From the NCBI GenBank assembly GCA_910592205.1, contig CAJVPJ010000142.1, positions 1 to 40,515 on the forward strand: a stretch of DNA of 40,515 bases, read 5' to 3'. Positions 1 to 11,559 of the stretch are shown one piece after another. The notes beneath the pieces were generated by a model. The model was given only the letters and a program-made list of their open reading frames with translations, made no database searches and was not told the DNA's origin. The DNA comes from Paraglomus occultum (Eukaryota > Glomeromycota > Glomeromycetes > Paraglomerales > Paraglomeraceae). The stretch's first letter is position 1; the number at the start of each line of letters is the position of its first letter. The translations under genes and the position numbers were made by a program.

Positions 1-777
1 TATATTCATCACATTCTGGTATGATAAAGTGAAAATTAAAATTAACAAACCCATAAGTTATGATGGGCACTATTATTATTATTACTTTCAAAATGTTATT
101 GGTCAAATTAGTTAACTTTCAGCCTCATCAGCCTCACATAACAGAATGTTCACTTTGTCTGGTTTTGTTGCAGCATGCCCCAACTGATAACTGAATTGAC
201 AATAGCGAAACATCTGGACTCGTTTGAGTGAATTTTTTAATCGTGTTCTTATGACAAACACACCATGAATAATTGTGAACAAGTGTGCGTATTGATATTA
301 ATGAACGAAAAATGGTTTATTTACCTAATAATGTTACAGTACCATAGTATAGTACAAACGAAACGGCAGATCAACGAAAAAACGGTATCAGGAAAGTTGT
401 CACGTCTAGATTTTAAAACGTGCTTTGGCATGCGCATGTATTGGCAGTAAGTTATACTTATCGTCAAACGGCGATGTAAAGTTTACTTTCCTGGAATACT
501 TTTTTGTGAGTGGCCGCTACTTTTAAAGGGGTTTTAAATGCAGATTCTCATAAACGGACTCAATTCAATCACTACGCCTGATAAAAAACTGGACTGCAAC
601 TATAGTCACAAGAACGTGTAAAATAAATAATAATGATATTGACTAGTCGAAATACCAAATACCTAGGTTGACATCACATGACCCACTATTAGTGTTCACG
701 ATGATCGTGGCACAGATCTCTCTTTTGCCGGTCTCAAATAAAGAACTTAAATCTTTATTATTATAGGTACCAACCAG
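1..777. other. Left flank, mostly non-coding; possible terminal exon of a gene to the left
   Basis: No recognisable gene lies here. A good acceptor (pyrimidine tract then CAG at 171-173) is followed by a short open frame, 174-231, reading ATG-CCC-CAA and ending in TGA at 229-231. It could be the last exon of a plus-strand gene that starts left of the window, but 18 residues are too few to assign. The rest is AT-rich; part of it must be the promoter and 5' UTR of the CFAP20 gene that follows. Confidence 0.3.
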
Positions 778-1817
778 ATGTTTCGAAACATTTTCCAGGT
801 ATATAGAACTCATAATAACTCTGCATCTTATAATTGGCAATGTCTTACGTAACCAGTATACATTTGTAGACGGGATTTCTTTCCATTTTGTACAGCATTG
901 GGTAAGGGCTTTTACCACCTTATCAAGTGTAATCATCAATTCGATAATTAAATTATCGACAACACGAAAAAGCAACGCCGAGATAATGATAAAGCATAAT
1001 AACTAAGCAGTAATGTACATAAATCTATTTATACAAGAAATTTGCCCCATCAACACAGGGACATCTATCGGATTGACGAACAATACTGTTCAGCGCGCGG
1101 TCAAATTGAATGAACGAGCATTATATCAACCGAAATCCTTTTAATTATAACTTCTAATGCACAGTTCTTAAATGCCTTGCTAGGAATAAGCCGCTTCAAA
1201 TTTGGCATACCGAAACTGACTCAAAACATGAAGAGAGTCATGTTAACCGAGTGACTGATGAGGATATCCAGTCAGTGGTCATCGAACTAGCCTCGCCAAA
1301 TGTGGCAAACACGTATATAACTTGTCCTGCACAGCTCAACCGCGCACTTGGGATTAAGCTACCGATCCTCGTTCTTATAGTAAAGAATGTCAAGAAGTAC
1401 TTTACTTTCGAGGTACAAATATTGGATGATAAGGGCATCAAACGACGTTTTCGCGCTTCAAACTTTCAGGTAGAGAACAGTAAAATATTTGAACATCTGC
1501 ACTGAAAACTTACTAAGTTTGAATGATCTCTCCCTTTCTTTTTCTCCTTCTTCTTCACGAGATAGTCTGTTACAAGAGTCAAACCCTATATTTGCACTAT
1601 GCCCATGCGTTTAGATGAAGGGTGGAATCAAATTCAGTTCAACTTGGCCGATTATACCCGTAAAGCGTATAGCACTAACTACGTGGAGACTTTGCGAGTG
1701 CAGATACATGCCAATTGTAGGTTGCGACGAATATACTTTGCAGATAGAATATATGCAGAAGATGAACTACCGCCAGAGATGAAGCTCTGGTTACCAGTAG
1801 ACAGACAAGCATCATAA
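778..1817 (+). CDS. CFAP20: CFAP20 / BUG22 family cilia- and flagella-associated protein (complete, 4 exons)
   Basis: Exons 778-798, 870-901, 1184-1469 and 1566-1817 give 196 codons plus TAA; the family is about 193 residues. The N-terminus MFRNIFQ continues as [11 protein letters not shown], then NKPLQIW. The third exon carries [39 protein letters not shown] and RRFRASNFQ. The last exon carries [19 protein letters not shown] and [18 protein letters not shown]. These are the family's most conserved blocks, in order and at the expected spacing. Exon 1 is only seven codons and exon 2 only 32 nt, so a plain ORF scan misses the N-terminus. All junctions are GT-AG with matching phase. In animals and ciliates the protein binds axonemal and basal-body microtubules; non-flagellate plants also keep it, so a non-ciliary nuclear role is possible. 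Relative to human CFAP20 there are a few extra residues after PLQIW. An AATAAA at 1859-1864 could be the poly(A) signal. Confidence 0.95.
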
Positions 1818-3571
1818 TAATAAAAACATAGTTTAAAATTTGAAAGAAACCCTTGTCAATAAAAGTACATCAACTCCCCTTCCCATAAGCAAATATTTAA
1901 GATTAATTAATTCTACCATTGCAGAACGTAATTTTCTGTACAATAGAATAAATAATGGGATATGGCCATCATTTAATTGAACAGATAGGTACGGGTCTTA
2001 AACCATTTCAACGCGAGTCCCATCATATTATTTCTCCATTTCACATTTCTGGTAAAACTTCTACAGCTAATTTGTTTCTATCACCATTGTAGAGTTACTG
2101 TTCAATTTATTGATATCGCGATCTCGACAATGAGATTAGTAAAGAATTAGTTGATTGTGATGCATACAAGATTTCTTTATGCCCAGTTTTTAATTTTTTT
2201 CGAGATTGTGCGGAAAGTTTGTCTGACACGCCATTTTATTTTCTCGTGCAATGACCCTTTTGTCCGATAAATGAACAAAAGCTGTAGCCAAAAGAAGGAA
2301 TTTCTTTAAACAGAATTACAATTCTTTGTGCTGGTAATAGTGGTTTGACCGTGCAAGCAAACAATTTCACCAACGCGAATTGTCGCTACGATGGTTTGCA
2401 AACAGCACTTACTCAATGGAGTTGTGATGGTATAATCTTCATTTAGAATAGTCGGTCAACATTAGTCCAGCCGTTGCAAGTTGGTTTAAAACTGACGCGT
2501 AACTTGTGTTCGAGTTGACGCAAAACGTCCTTGATCCATTTGATGCCGTGAGTTCATAACTCAAAAATTAACACTTACCTAAAAATTATTGCACCTCCCA
2601 TTATTATACATATGTATAACTATTCGAGGCGTAGTGCATGCGGATGTTACTTCTTAATTAGTTATAATTGCTGTACCGATCTTGACTTAACTTAGAATCT
2701 GTCACCTGAACGGGCTTAAACTCTGTTCTACCAGTGCGCTCGGACCCCTCTTGCTTTTTTCAGCGAAATCAACATAAATATGCTGATTTAGTTTCAATTT
2801 TTGTGTGCTTTGGCGATAGTGGAATTTCTTCAATGTTTAAACAAAGTTACATATCAAGAGCGTAAAAGCATATTTTTTCATTGCTGACAGTATTTATTTT
2901 TTGATTCCAGAAGTGCTTAATATTAATGATGCTCTAACCCAAATCGCACAATGTCTAAATATCACTCCAATAAGCGACATCTAATCAACGTTATTTACGA
3001 AATAAAATTAAAATGTGGCTCATTTCGAATGGGTCCAGACAATGACATCATGGTTTGCATTTGCACAATATGTGGGAAACGGCGCATACAAGAAAATATT
3101 TGATTATGGCATTTATGGTCACAGCAATTAGGAATAAAAGCATACACCCGAAAAAACCCTTAACGAAAAGAAAGTGGCAAAGTTGGATAATGATGTATCA
3201 ATTGTCAGCTACCAAAGTAACACGCTTTAGAAGATTAAATTGCAAATATAGAACCGGATTAAAACTCCCAACACGATGGTTTCCAATGAGGTGTTAAGTG
3301 AGCCGTTATACTCCAGAGTGGTCTCTGGAGATGAGTTTTTCTTACATAACACCGAAACTGCTGGGGCGTTAAAGTAATGGGAAACATCGATCCAAAAAAA
3401 ATAAACCCAAATCTATTTGTATTTCCGCCCGCCTTAGCTCGTCTATTTAAAAATATTAATATGCTATTATTGTATTACTATATTTCACGTGACTTATTTA
3501 CTAATAACGACTATATTTGTGTAACACCATGAGAGTGTTTGCTCTCTCCTCTTCATCTTGGACCACCCGTT
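1818..3571. other. Intergenic, no intact gene; coding-like debris near 3.0-3.4 kb
   Basis: AT-rich spacer between two plus-strand genes. Around 3010-3380 a plus-strand frame reads like protein (for example WFAFAQYVGNGAYKK near 3050-3085, then further pieces downstream) but is cut by several stops and has no sensible start or splice pattern. I read it as a decayed coding fragment of unknown origin. The last few hundred bases must hold the promoter of the palmitoyltransferase that starts at 3572. No tRNA or structured RNA was seen. Confidence 0.4.
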
Positions 3572-5156
3572 ATGCTTAGCCTAAAGCCGAGCGTACTCTT
3601 TTCCCTCGACAAAATAGCCAGCAGAGCCATTGCAATAGCTGGGCCAGTATTCATACTTATAGCTGTCGTCTTGATTTCGTTGGCTGTGATAACGTATTAT
3701 AGCGTTGTATTCCCATATGCATTTGTTTGGGATAAGGACTATATATGGTCGAAAGTCAATTACTATCTTGGGTTGATATGGAGCATTTATTTAACAGTGT
3801 GTATTGCGTTTCATTATTACATGTCAATAACGACAAAACCTGGAGGTATTCTGATTGGAGGCACAGGAGATGTAAGCAGGAACAAAACAAGATTACTGAC
3901 ACTTAACATGTTGCCAATACTGCTATAAATTTACTTATTTTACTTTAATGTTTCCTTTAGCCAAATGATGATCCGGTACTTCATGATATCTTCGTAGAAC
4001 TGGAGGAATATCAAGAATTTCCAAAAACATGTAAAAAATGTCATCTTCCTAAACCGGAGAGAGCTCATCATTGTTCAGTATGCAAACGATGTGTGCTTCG
4101 ATTTGACCATCATTGCCCGTGGATAGCAAACTGTGTTGGACACTACAATCATAGATACTTTCTCCTATTCATGACTTATCTTACGATCGCTTGCGCCTAT
4201 TTTACTATTCTTGGATGGCAGCCGTTTTTACTGAGTTTGGAATTCGATTCCGAGGTAAGTGACGATTCGGTGCAGACATGTGATTAACCGAGTAATGACA
4301 TCATTTAATTCCAAAATGTTATAGTGGGAATGGTGGATGCCCAGACCGTATGTGGCGTTAACGTTCCTACTAGCAGTTTCTATAGGGGTGGCTTTAGGTA
4401 AGTAAGCATGGGGCAACTATAATGTATAGAAGACGGATAATAATCTGACCCGTTGGGGTGGTAATGTAAACTTTGTATTAATTTTCAATTTACATGTTTT
4501 CGCAGGAGGAATGTGCCTGTGGCATTATTATCTCGTAAGTGAATCTGAGCGTTTGTTCTCTTTTCAAGGTTTATTGTCCAACTCAAAGCGATTGTGTGTA
4601 ACAGGTGGTCAGTGCGCAAACGACAGTAGAATTCTATAATAACCGATATGCGAAGAGTGAGGCAAAACGGAGGGGAGAGGTAATATAATAAAATTAATTG
4701 AGAAAGTATGATACAATGCATAACTGACTCCATTTATCAAACGATCGAACGCAGGCATTTGTCAATCCGTATAGCTTTGGCATTGTTAATAATTTTAAGC
4801 AATTCTTTAATGTCGGCTCAAACTAGTAAGTGTCTTCGACAATACGATCAAAAGAATATTGTTGAACGTTTTATTGTTTGGGATATTCCTAACCGAATTT
4901 CTTTTTACATTTTGATTAATAGTGATTAGTAAGTATATTTAACAGAACTATGCTGAAAGATCACATACAATAACGTGCTTTTATTCAGCTGCAGTTTACC
5001 ATCTTTCTAACAAGTCTGATATTTTCTAGCCCCATATACACGATATTTCTTCCAATACCAATACCACCATCGGGTAACGGAAAAGTGTGGCAGAAGAATG
5101 CAACTCAGCGTTATTCAACAGTACAAGTTGACGAGTACTCAGAAGATGACGAATAA
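3572..5156 (+). CDS. DHHC palmitoyltransferase, ZDHHC16-like (complete, 7 exons)
   Basis: Exons 3572-3871, 3961-4254, 4325-4397, 4506-4534, 4605-4679, 4755-4825 and 5030-5156 join in phase to 322 residues. It is predicted to transfer palmitate from palmitoyl-CoA to protein cysteines at an ER/Golgi membrane. Two N-terminal membrane spans (about residues 18-45 and 70-92) come before the zinc-binding cysteine-rich domain, with [20 protein letters not shown], then the catalytic D149-H150-H151-C152 in [20 protein letters not shown]. Spans 3 and 4 follow ([15 protein letters not shown]; then exons 3-4). The TTVEF element and a late [11 protein letters not shown] element match the TTxE and PaCCT motifs of the family. 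Closest in form to human ZDHHC16, including GHYNHRYF. The start is the first in-frame ATG; the frame is open further upstream only without ATG. Confidence 0.93.
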
Positions 5157-5469
5157 ATAGATTAATTACACTCAAGACTGTACATATATAAACCCTATAG
5201 ATTGATAGGTAATAATACCAACATAAATCAATAATTGCCATCATCGAACCGCAAAAATAAATCGAATCACTTATGATTCATTATTGACATTTATTAAGGA
5301 GTTATGCAGCGAAAAACTTCATTATTTAATAGTTATGTGATTAAGGTATTATCGAGTTTAGAAAGCCTATGATAAAAATATATTCTGATTACAGCGTATT
5401 TAATCTGTCCAACTGTTTGACTCGGCACAACAGAACTCTATCTGCTTATTTATCGGCGTTAATATAGCC
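5157..5469. other. Convergent 3' intergenic spacer
   Basis: 313 bp between the ends of the plus-strand palmitoyltransferase and the minus-strand short mitochondrial-type gene. It is AT-rich and has an AATAAA near 5256-5261 that may serve the plus-strand gene. Nothing else was seen. Confidence 0.5.
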
Positions 5470-5984
5470 TTACCCTATCGTTTTTCTTTTATTCTTTTCA
5501 ACAGTCTCAACTATTGTCCACCTGTTCTCCTCCCTCTCAACAACCTGCCGTTCTTCTTCTCTCGTCGAGGTCAAGACCAACCCCGTCTCCACGCCTCCAA
5601 GCTGAATAACTTCTGGCACTTCTAATTCCACATTCTGTTTTTTGCTTCTATATGTTGCCCGTACAAAAGCACCGTATGATTCTGGTGAGAGGTCGTGCGA
5701 TAGAATATGAAGAGCCTGTTCCGGTAAGAGAGAGTCTATTTCACTCCTCGTGTAGTTTAGGTCGTATAGTCTTTGTCTTTGTGTCGACGTTATCTGAAGT
5801 GAATAGAGAAGCGTGAGGCACATGTCGGAAAAACGAACACGGTTATGATAATAGTGAAAAGACTGACCATGAACGGAACAGAGGCCGACGAGGACGAAGT
5901 TCTTAGAAAACTAAGTGAGCCTTTGGTAAATCTCGGGTTTATAAGATTGGTATTGCATATTCTGTTAAGAAGGAATGAAGTCAT
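5470..5984 (-). CDS. Hypothetical short protein with likely mitochondrial targeting sequence (2 exons)
   Basis: Exons 5984-5868 and 5793-5470 (intron 74 nt, GT-AG, phase 0) encode 146 residues. I chose the ATG at 5984; the open frame reaches a few codons further up only through a TTG. The first 38 residues are rich in R/N/S/T/F and lack acidic residues (MTSFLLNRICN, then SLSFLRTSSSS), typical of a mitochondrial presequence. The body begins TSTQRQRLYDLNYTRSEIDS and PEQALHILSHDL, then turns strongly charged, with ERQVVEREENRWTIVE near the end. I do not recognise the family. It is divergent from the Rai1 gene with only 138 bp between starts. The exon join is supported by phase and by the change from presequence to charged helix; function is unknown. 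Confidence 0.65.
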
Positions 5985-6122
5985 GTTTCTCAACTAAATC
6001 GATCAAGTAAAGAGTTGCAAAAGTCGCACGCATAGACAGTCCCACAAAGTTATTGTCTCACAATTCCATTAGGTGACAATAAACCCCCCAATCACATTCT
6101 TTACTGAAACTACCCATACACC
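5985..6122. promoter_or_regulatory. Short bidirectional promoter region
   Basis: Only 138 bp separate the start codons of the minus-strand mitochondrial-type gene and the plus-strand Rai1/DXO gene, so both promoters and 5' UTRs must share this stretch or overlap the genes. No clear TATA box was identified. Confidence 0.5.
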
Positions 6123-7661
6123 ATGTCCTCTTCCGAACCTACTTCGCGTACTCGTCAAGCATCACAAATCCACCGCTTCCCGATCCTTTCACCATCACGT
6201 TACCATGGCCCGCCTACACCTTATGCTCAACCTGTCGAATTGACTTGTTTCTCGTTCGACGGTACTCGTACACTTCATCTTGACGATCGCGAACTCAAGT
6301 ACTACTATCCACCTGACCTCACATCTTGTGACCTCTCTGAAGGATATGACACTTTTATCCAACGAGACGACTCTACGCCAGATCCGATTGATGCTTTACT
6401 TGATGCATTAGTTGATTATGAAAAGGTGGTTGGAGACAAAGTTGCAAGAAAGGCGAATTTTGTGACCTGGAGGGGAATAATCACAAAAATTCTCTGCACG
6501 CCTTATAATAGGAATGAGCCATGGGTACTAGGCGCAACTTTGTGGAATGTAAGTGAAGAGAAAAGAGAAAAGGGTTTGAATTGACGCAATGTCTACAATT
6601 ACCAAACGGGATTCAATTATAGAAAATTGAGGTTCGTTTAGTCTAATTTATAAACTTTTCTTTCTTTTGGTGTGGGGGGTTTTTTGGGGGGTGGTTGACG
6701 TTGAGCAGAACACAATGTGAGTAAATATAAATTAATATATCGAATACTCATCTTTAATGATAATAACCTAACGTATTCAATTAATTCCGTAACCTTAGAT
6801 ACATGAACGAACATCTTACTTCGCGAAGAAAAGCAGAAATAGATAATGCAACACCCCGTCATAAACTCATGACATATTGGGGTTACAAATTCGAGAATCT
6901 CTGCACAGTTTCCGTGCAGCCATCAGAAATTACGTCATCTGATCACCCTGAACTTCTCTCACGAAAGTCAAGCGTAGTAAATAACAATGTCCAGTATTGC
7001 TCTGTGGCAAAAGCTGCTTTGGGAAAAAATAAAATAATTATAGGCGCAGAAGTTGATTGTTTAAGTGATGTGAAGCCTGAAAAGGGTGGGAATCCGATTG
7101 ACAAATATATTGAATTGAAGACTTCGAAAGTTATGACAAGGGATAAAGACAAGATTAACTTTGAAAAGTAAGGCAACTGATATTCTTAATAACCCATTAA
7201 ATATTTTATGGCTATTATATATTAAATTCTGTCTTCCAATTTGTAGATATAAGCTCATTAAATACTGGACCCAATCGTTTCTGATCGGTATTCCACGAAT
7301 AATAGTTGGATTCCGAGACGACAATGGATTCGTAAAGCATTTGAAAGAATATAAAACGTTAGAGATCCCGCGTATGGTCAGAGGAAAGCGGAACATGTGG
7401 GTGAGTACTGTTGCAAGACGTCTTACGATGCGATTTAAATTATTGAAAGACGCTGATTTTATACATTTATTTAAGGATGCAAACGTTTGTTTGAATTTTG
7501 CAAACAACTTTTTATCATGGCTGAGGACTGTTATAGTAGAAGATGATCCGAGAGCTAGCTATTTGATACGGTTTAAGGAGCCATTTAGGGAAATAGAAGT
7601 AATTTTTATGGGTTGTAATGGAACAGCAGCGGTAAATGAGAGGTTTTTAGGAGTGCTATGA
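6123..7661 (+). CDS. RAI1: Rai1/DXO-family decapping and pyrophosphohydrolase enzyme (complete, 5 exons incl. 8-nt micro-exon)
   Basis: Exons 6123-6548, 6709-6716, 6799-7167, 7247-7400 and 7476-7661 give 380 residues, matching the family (yeast Rai1 387, human DXO 396). These nuclear/cytoplasmic enzymes remove incomplete or non-canonical 5' caps so that 5'-3' exonucleases can degrade the RNA; Rai1 also partners Rat1. Visible active-site elements: GYKFE (E177), GAEVDC (E229, D231), YIELKTSK (E250, K252), IKYWTQSFLIGIPRIIVGFR and the late VIVEDDPRASYLIRF. The second exon is just AACACAAT, flanked by a CAG acceptor and a GTGAGT donor. Without it, exon 1 (phase 0) and exon 3 (phase 2) cannot join in frame. 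With it the protein reads WN-NTI-YMNEHL, which fits the family's WNGTIYM. The first 40 residues are Ser/Pro-rich. Confidence 0.95.
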
Positions 7662-9084
7662 GATGCTTGAACCTAAGATTGGTATGGAATATAAACAACA
7701 GTACCGTCTCGTCTATATACCGTACAGGCGTTTGGTGTTATAATTTATGAGTATTAGTTTGGCTCCATCAGCTAGGCAGCAGAACTTGTGAATATTTATA
7801 GATGCGTCTTCTTCAAATAATAACTTCTACGATCATGATTTTAATAGCATGCCATTCTTGAACGTGGGATGCTTTTTTCTTGTAGCAGAATTTGGTCTTG
7901 AGGTTTATCACTGATACATATACTTCATTCGCGTACGTGTAATTAAACGTTTAGACAATGTTTAATTTCGTTTTCTGACAAAGAGGACTATGGCGATTTT
8001 AGTAATAAATCGTTCTCTTATCAGCTGACCAGTTGTACCTTGCCGTTAAGAATCCGGAAATTTCAACGAACAAGGTTTTCGATAATTAAGATGATTTCAT
8101 TGCGTATTAAAATAAGTCTAGTTCGGATTTGAGCGCTTCACGTAACCTGGTAATAATGATTGAAATTAAAACTTGGGATATTTGATGATCATAATCTAGT
8201 CAAAGTTTGTATTGGTAGGATATTTTTTAACCTTGGACCAATTTCTTCTGACAGACAATAGTAAGCTTATATAGAACACTGACATTTTGGCAAGATGATT
8301 TTTAATATATAAGCTCTTTATACGGTCAGACTCTAAAGATTTAATGATAGTGCAACTGATTTATAAAAGTTCCACATTATTAACAATTGACACCCCCTTT
8401 GTTTTAGAACAAAAAATGTCTTTCCAACATATCATTAACTTTTTACCAGTACACTTGCCATTAAGCTGTATGGTTTAGTGCACAGATCGGCGGGTCGCTA
8501 AAGCTGTTCGTGTTAAGCATTATTATTATGAACAACACAATAATAATTTTTTTACTTAACTACTACTACAGGTTTTGGGGACAAAACTCTGCAAATGCGC
8601 AATTATTTACGAGAATCTTTTACAAACAATATCACTGAGCTTAGCAATACTAATGCTATGACCATAATAACATTACAGTATTACTCGGAAAAATGGTTTG
8701 CTACTCTCACGACACATTTTAAATTCACATAGGTTGAAGATAAGAATTTGGAATGATGCAAAAATGTTATATGCACCTGAACTTGGAATTGCTATTTGTT
8801 TCCCTCTTGTAAAGCGATGAGGGCAATTCTGGAATTTGGTACGTAGAAATAAGAATTTAATTAATTATAATTGTTGGTAATAAAATCTATTACATGAAAT
8901 TCGATCATGGGAACTAATATGATTAAGTTTTTTGGATTTAGACCATTGCCAAAAATACAGTGCCGGTATGGATAATACATTATAAAAAAATTGTTGTTAA
9001 AAAAGGACAACGTTCTATACCGAAAAGAAGACAAATTCAAATAACAATAAAAAATACAAAACATTTCCCCAAAGGTAAATTTTG
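7662..9084. other. Convergent intergenic spacer, no gene seen
   Basis: About 1.4 kb between the 3' ends of the Rai1 gene and the decarboxylase gene. It is AT-rich with stops in all frames; no protein-like frame, RNA gene or clear repeat was found. The short open frames near 8860-9170 overlap the 3' end of the decarboxylase and look like chance. Confidence 0.5.
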
Positions 9085-11129
9085 TCATTGGTGTACATTT
9101 AAAAATAATTCATCAAACTTGGCCCCGACAGATTCGATCTCATTCACGAGATTGTCCAAATGGCATTTCTGAACCGACGGTGAATTAATTACCACTCTGA
9201 AAATTGCTGGCAATTCTTTTCCGGCTAATTTCAATGGCGCATAGTCAAACAAAAACATTCCTTTCTTGCAAATCTCGTTATGTACTGCCTTTGTGACGTT
9301 ATCCAAAACATTTCTATACACATCGTAATTATTTTCACAAAGTTCAATGGGCGAGTACCAGAAACACACTTGTAAACAAGCTGGCTCCATTAACAGTTTG
9401 AATTTACTCTTTGCTTTAATTAAAGCAGAAAGATACTTTGCCATATTAAAGGCATGTTCAATTCGTCGTTCGTATCCAGTAATCCCATAGTACTTCCATC
9501 CCAAGAATAATTTTACTGCATCCGGTCGTCTACCACATCCAACAGTACCGTCGCCCAAGTCGTAATCGTGGCCGTGGAACAAGTATCCTGCTCGGAGACT
9601 GTTGGATCTGGCAAGCGTACGGTAATCCCGCATGAGCAAAAATGAGCATTGGAGAGGCGTGCCGAGCATTTTATGTGGATTCAAAGTGAATGAATCCGCC
9701 TGAATTAATGGTACATTGATGTTAAAACAATTGTTTTCTTGACTATAACAATTAGCGTGAGCATTATACATTTAGTTGATAATTTTCTTCTAATAGTACT
9801 GTTATCATTTTTTTCACTCTCACGAATTATTTCATAGTTTACTGTAATTACCATTTCAGACCCGTCCAACAATGGTAATCTCTTCTCAGAGAATATAACG
9901 CTTCCTCCCCAAGACCCGTCGATGTGATACCACATGTTATATTTCTTTGCTATTCTGCCAATGGCTTGTAGAGGATCGAATGCTCCCTAAGTATTGAAAC
10001 ATATTGTCTCTATGAGTATCTGAACACACAGATAATATGCTTACAAGTGTATTTATGCTCAACACACAAGAACTGTAGTGCCTGCCGTAGCATTGACAAA
10101 GAAAGGAGTGTTGCCAGAATTTATTGATTGATTAATCATTCGTTCTAACCAAGAAATAAATACGACTTTTGAGATATATTTCATACATTCTTATCTCCCA
10201 AGGCAGTCATAATTAATTGACATACCTAAATCGCCTGGCGACATTCTTCCATTGTTGTCACAAGGTACTTTAATTATGTTATCGGTACCTATACCGAGAG
10301 TCATGGCTGTCTTGTCAACTGAATAGTGACCATTTTCTGAGGTGAATACAACCAAATTATTTTTAAAAGAGCTGTATCCTTGTGTTTTGATTTCTGGAAA
10401 CATAGTGTTTCGTGCCGTAATCATTGCCAGTTGATTAGAAAATGCTCCTCCCGGACATGTAACGCCACCACTTGTCTATAGGAAATGACAATTATTGCCA
10501 AGTTAATTAATAAAACTTGTTTAATAGTTGAATACAAGTTTATCATTTCTACCTCTCCCATTTTTAACATTCTACCAATACGCGCAGCAATAATGCGTTC
10601 AATTAGAGTAAATGCGGGAGACACGCGATACACGTGTGCATTCGCGTTGAGTATAGTAATCAGCATTTCCGATATAATTCCCACGGGATTGGTTCCCGCG
10701 TAGAGTTTGTCCATGAAGCAGGGATTCCAAGTATTAACGCTATATTGCATAATAGATTTTACCAACAAAATAATACCTGAAAAAATGGGACAAACCGTCA
10801 TAATCAGGTAGAAAATGGCGGTCAATGATCAGAAATAATATTAAGTATTACCATCATTGCCAATCCCTACTTCTTTCAGATCAAAATCTATTATATTCTC
10901 CAACTCGTCTGGTGTTTTAAAGTCCACCACTCGAGCATTTTCTCGTTGGCTGTCGTTAACGTCTAATATTGATATTAGCGTGTAGTAATTAAGTTGATTA
11001 GGTTAACGCGACATTATAATAGTGATGGGCGCGCGTCTTACATTCGACAATAATCTGCTTCATCTGGGAGATTAGTTCGTCAAGATCACGTGCATCAGCG
11101 GATAGATCGGAATGTGTTTGGCGGTCCAT
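9085..11129 (-). CDS. Group II PLP-dependent decarboxylase, glutamate/aspartate/cysteine-sulfinate type (complete, 7 exons)
   Basis: Exons, high to low: 11129-11042, 10962-10852, 10776-10553, 10475-10226, 10144-10068, 9986-9852, 9699-9085. They join in phase to 499 residues. The enzyme removes the alpha-carboxyl of an acidic amino acid (glutamate to GABA, aspartate to beta-alanine, or cysteine sulfinate to hypotaurine) using pyridoxal phosphate. The PLP lysine is K305 in ADSFTLNPHKMLGTPLQCS. Other family blocks are VTCPGGAFSNQ, AFTL-type TSENGHYSV, NATAGTTVLGAFDP, the aspartate of WYHIDGSWGGSV, and YDLGDGTVGCGRRPDAVKLF. The TNPVGIISEMLITILNANAH segment resembles fungal and bacterial members rather than animal GAD65/67, so the substrate cannot be fixed. 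It lies tail-to-tail with Rai1 and in tandem behind the Kar5-type gene; no shared pathway is implied. Confidence 0.93.
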
Positions 11130-11559
11130 TATATGATATCAACAGGACGTGGACGGTTTATTTTATTTCTGTATCCAATTTCAACAATTTTTTTTTAAAA
11201 AAAAAGACTAACTAAATGCGCAGACGCGAAATCAATCGCGAGCTGCACTCATATTTATAATACAATTGACTGTTTGTACAACGAAGCGACAATCGACTGC
11301 GCAAGGATTATCAAGGTGCCGAAATTTATCCGATTCGCCGTAAACCCATTTTTGGTAAGCAATACAATCAAAGCTACTGCTGATTAGATTGAAGGGCAAT
11401 TGATTTTCCATATGATAATAAAATGTTAGATGAAATAGGTTCGACCACCTCTTCGAGTCCTAACATCATTTCCGTTATTTGAATAGTATGTCCTTATTAA
11501 AGCAACACGACCGTGCCTTCGATGCAAATATGGAAATGCACTAATTGATTATATCATAA
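11130..11559. promoter_or_regulatory. Upstream region of the decarboxylase gene
   Basis: 430 bp between the decarboxylase start (11129) and the stop of the upstream Kar5-type gene (11560), both on the minus strand. It must hold the decarboxylase promoter and the Kar5 3' UTR. The only marked feature is a T-run followed directly by an A-run at about 11189-11205, a perfect AT hairpin or nucleosome-excluding tract. Confidence 0.4.

Noticed and set aside
6549-6584. Rai1/DXO ending at the TGA 6582-6584 as a 153-residue protein
   Set aside because: The following exons carry all catalytic motifs and join in frame through the micro-exon, so this is intron read-through.
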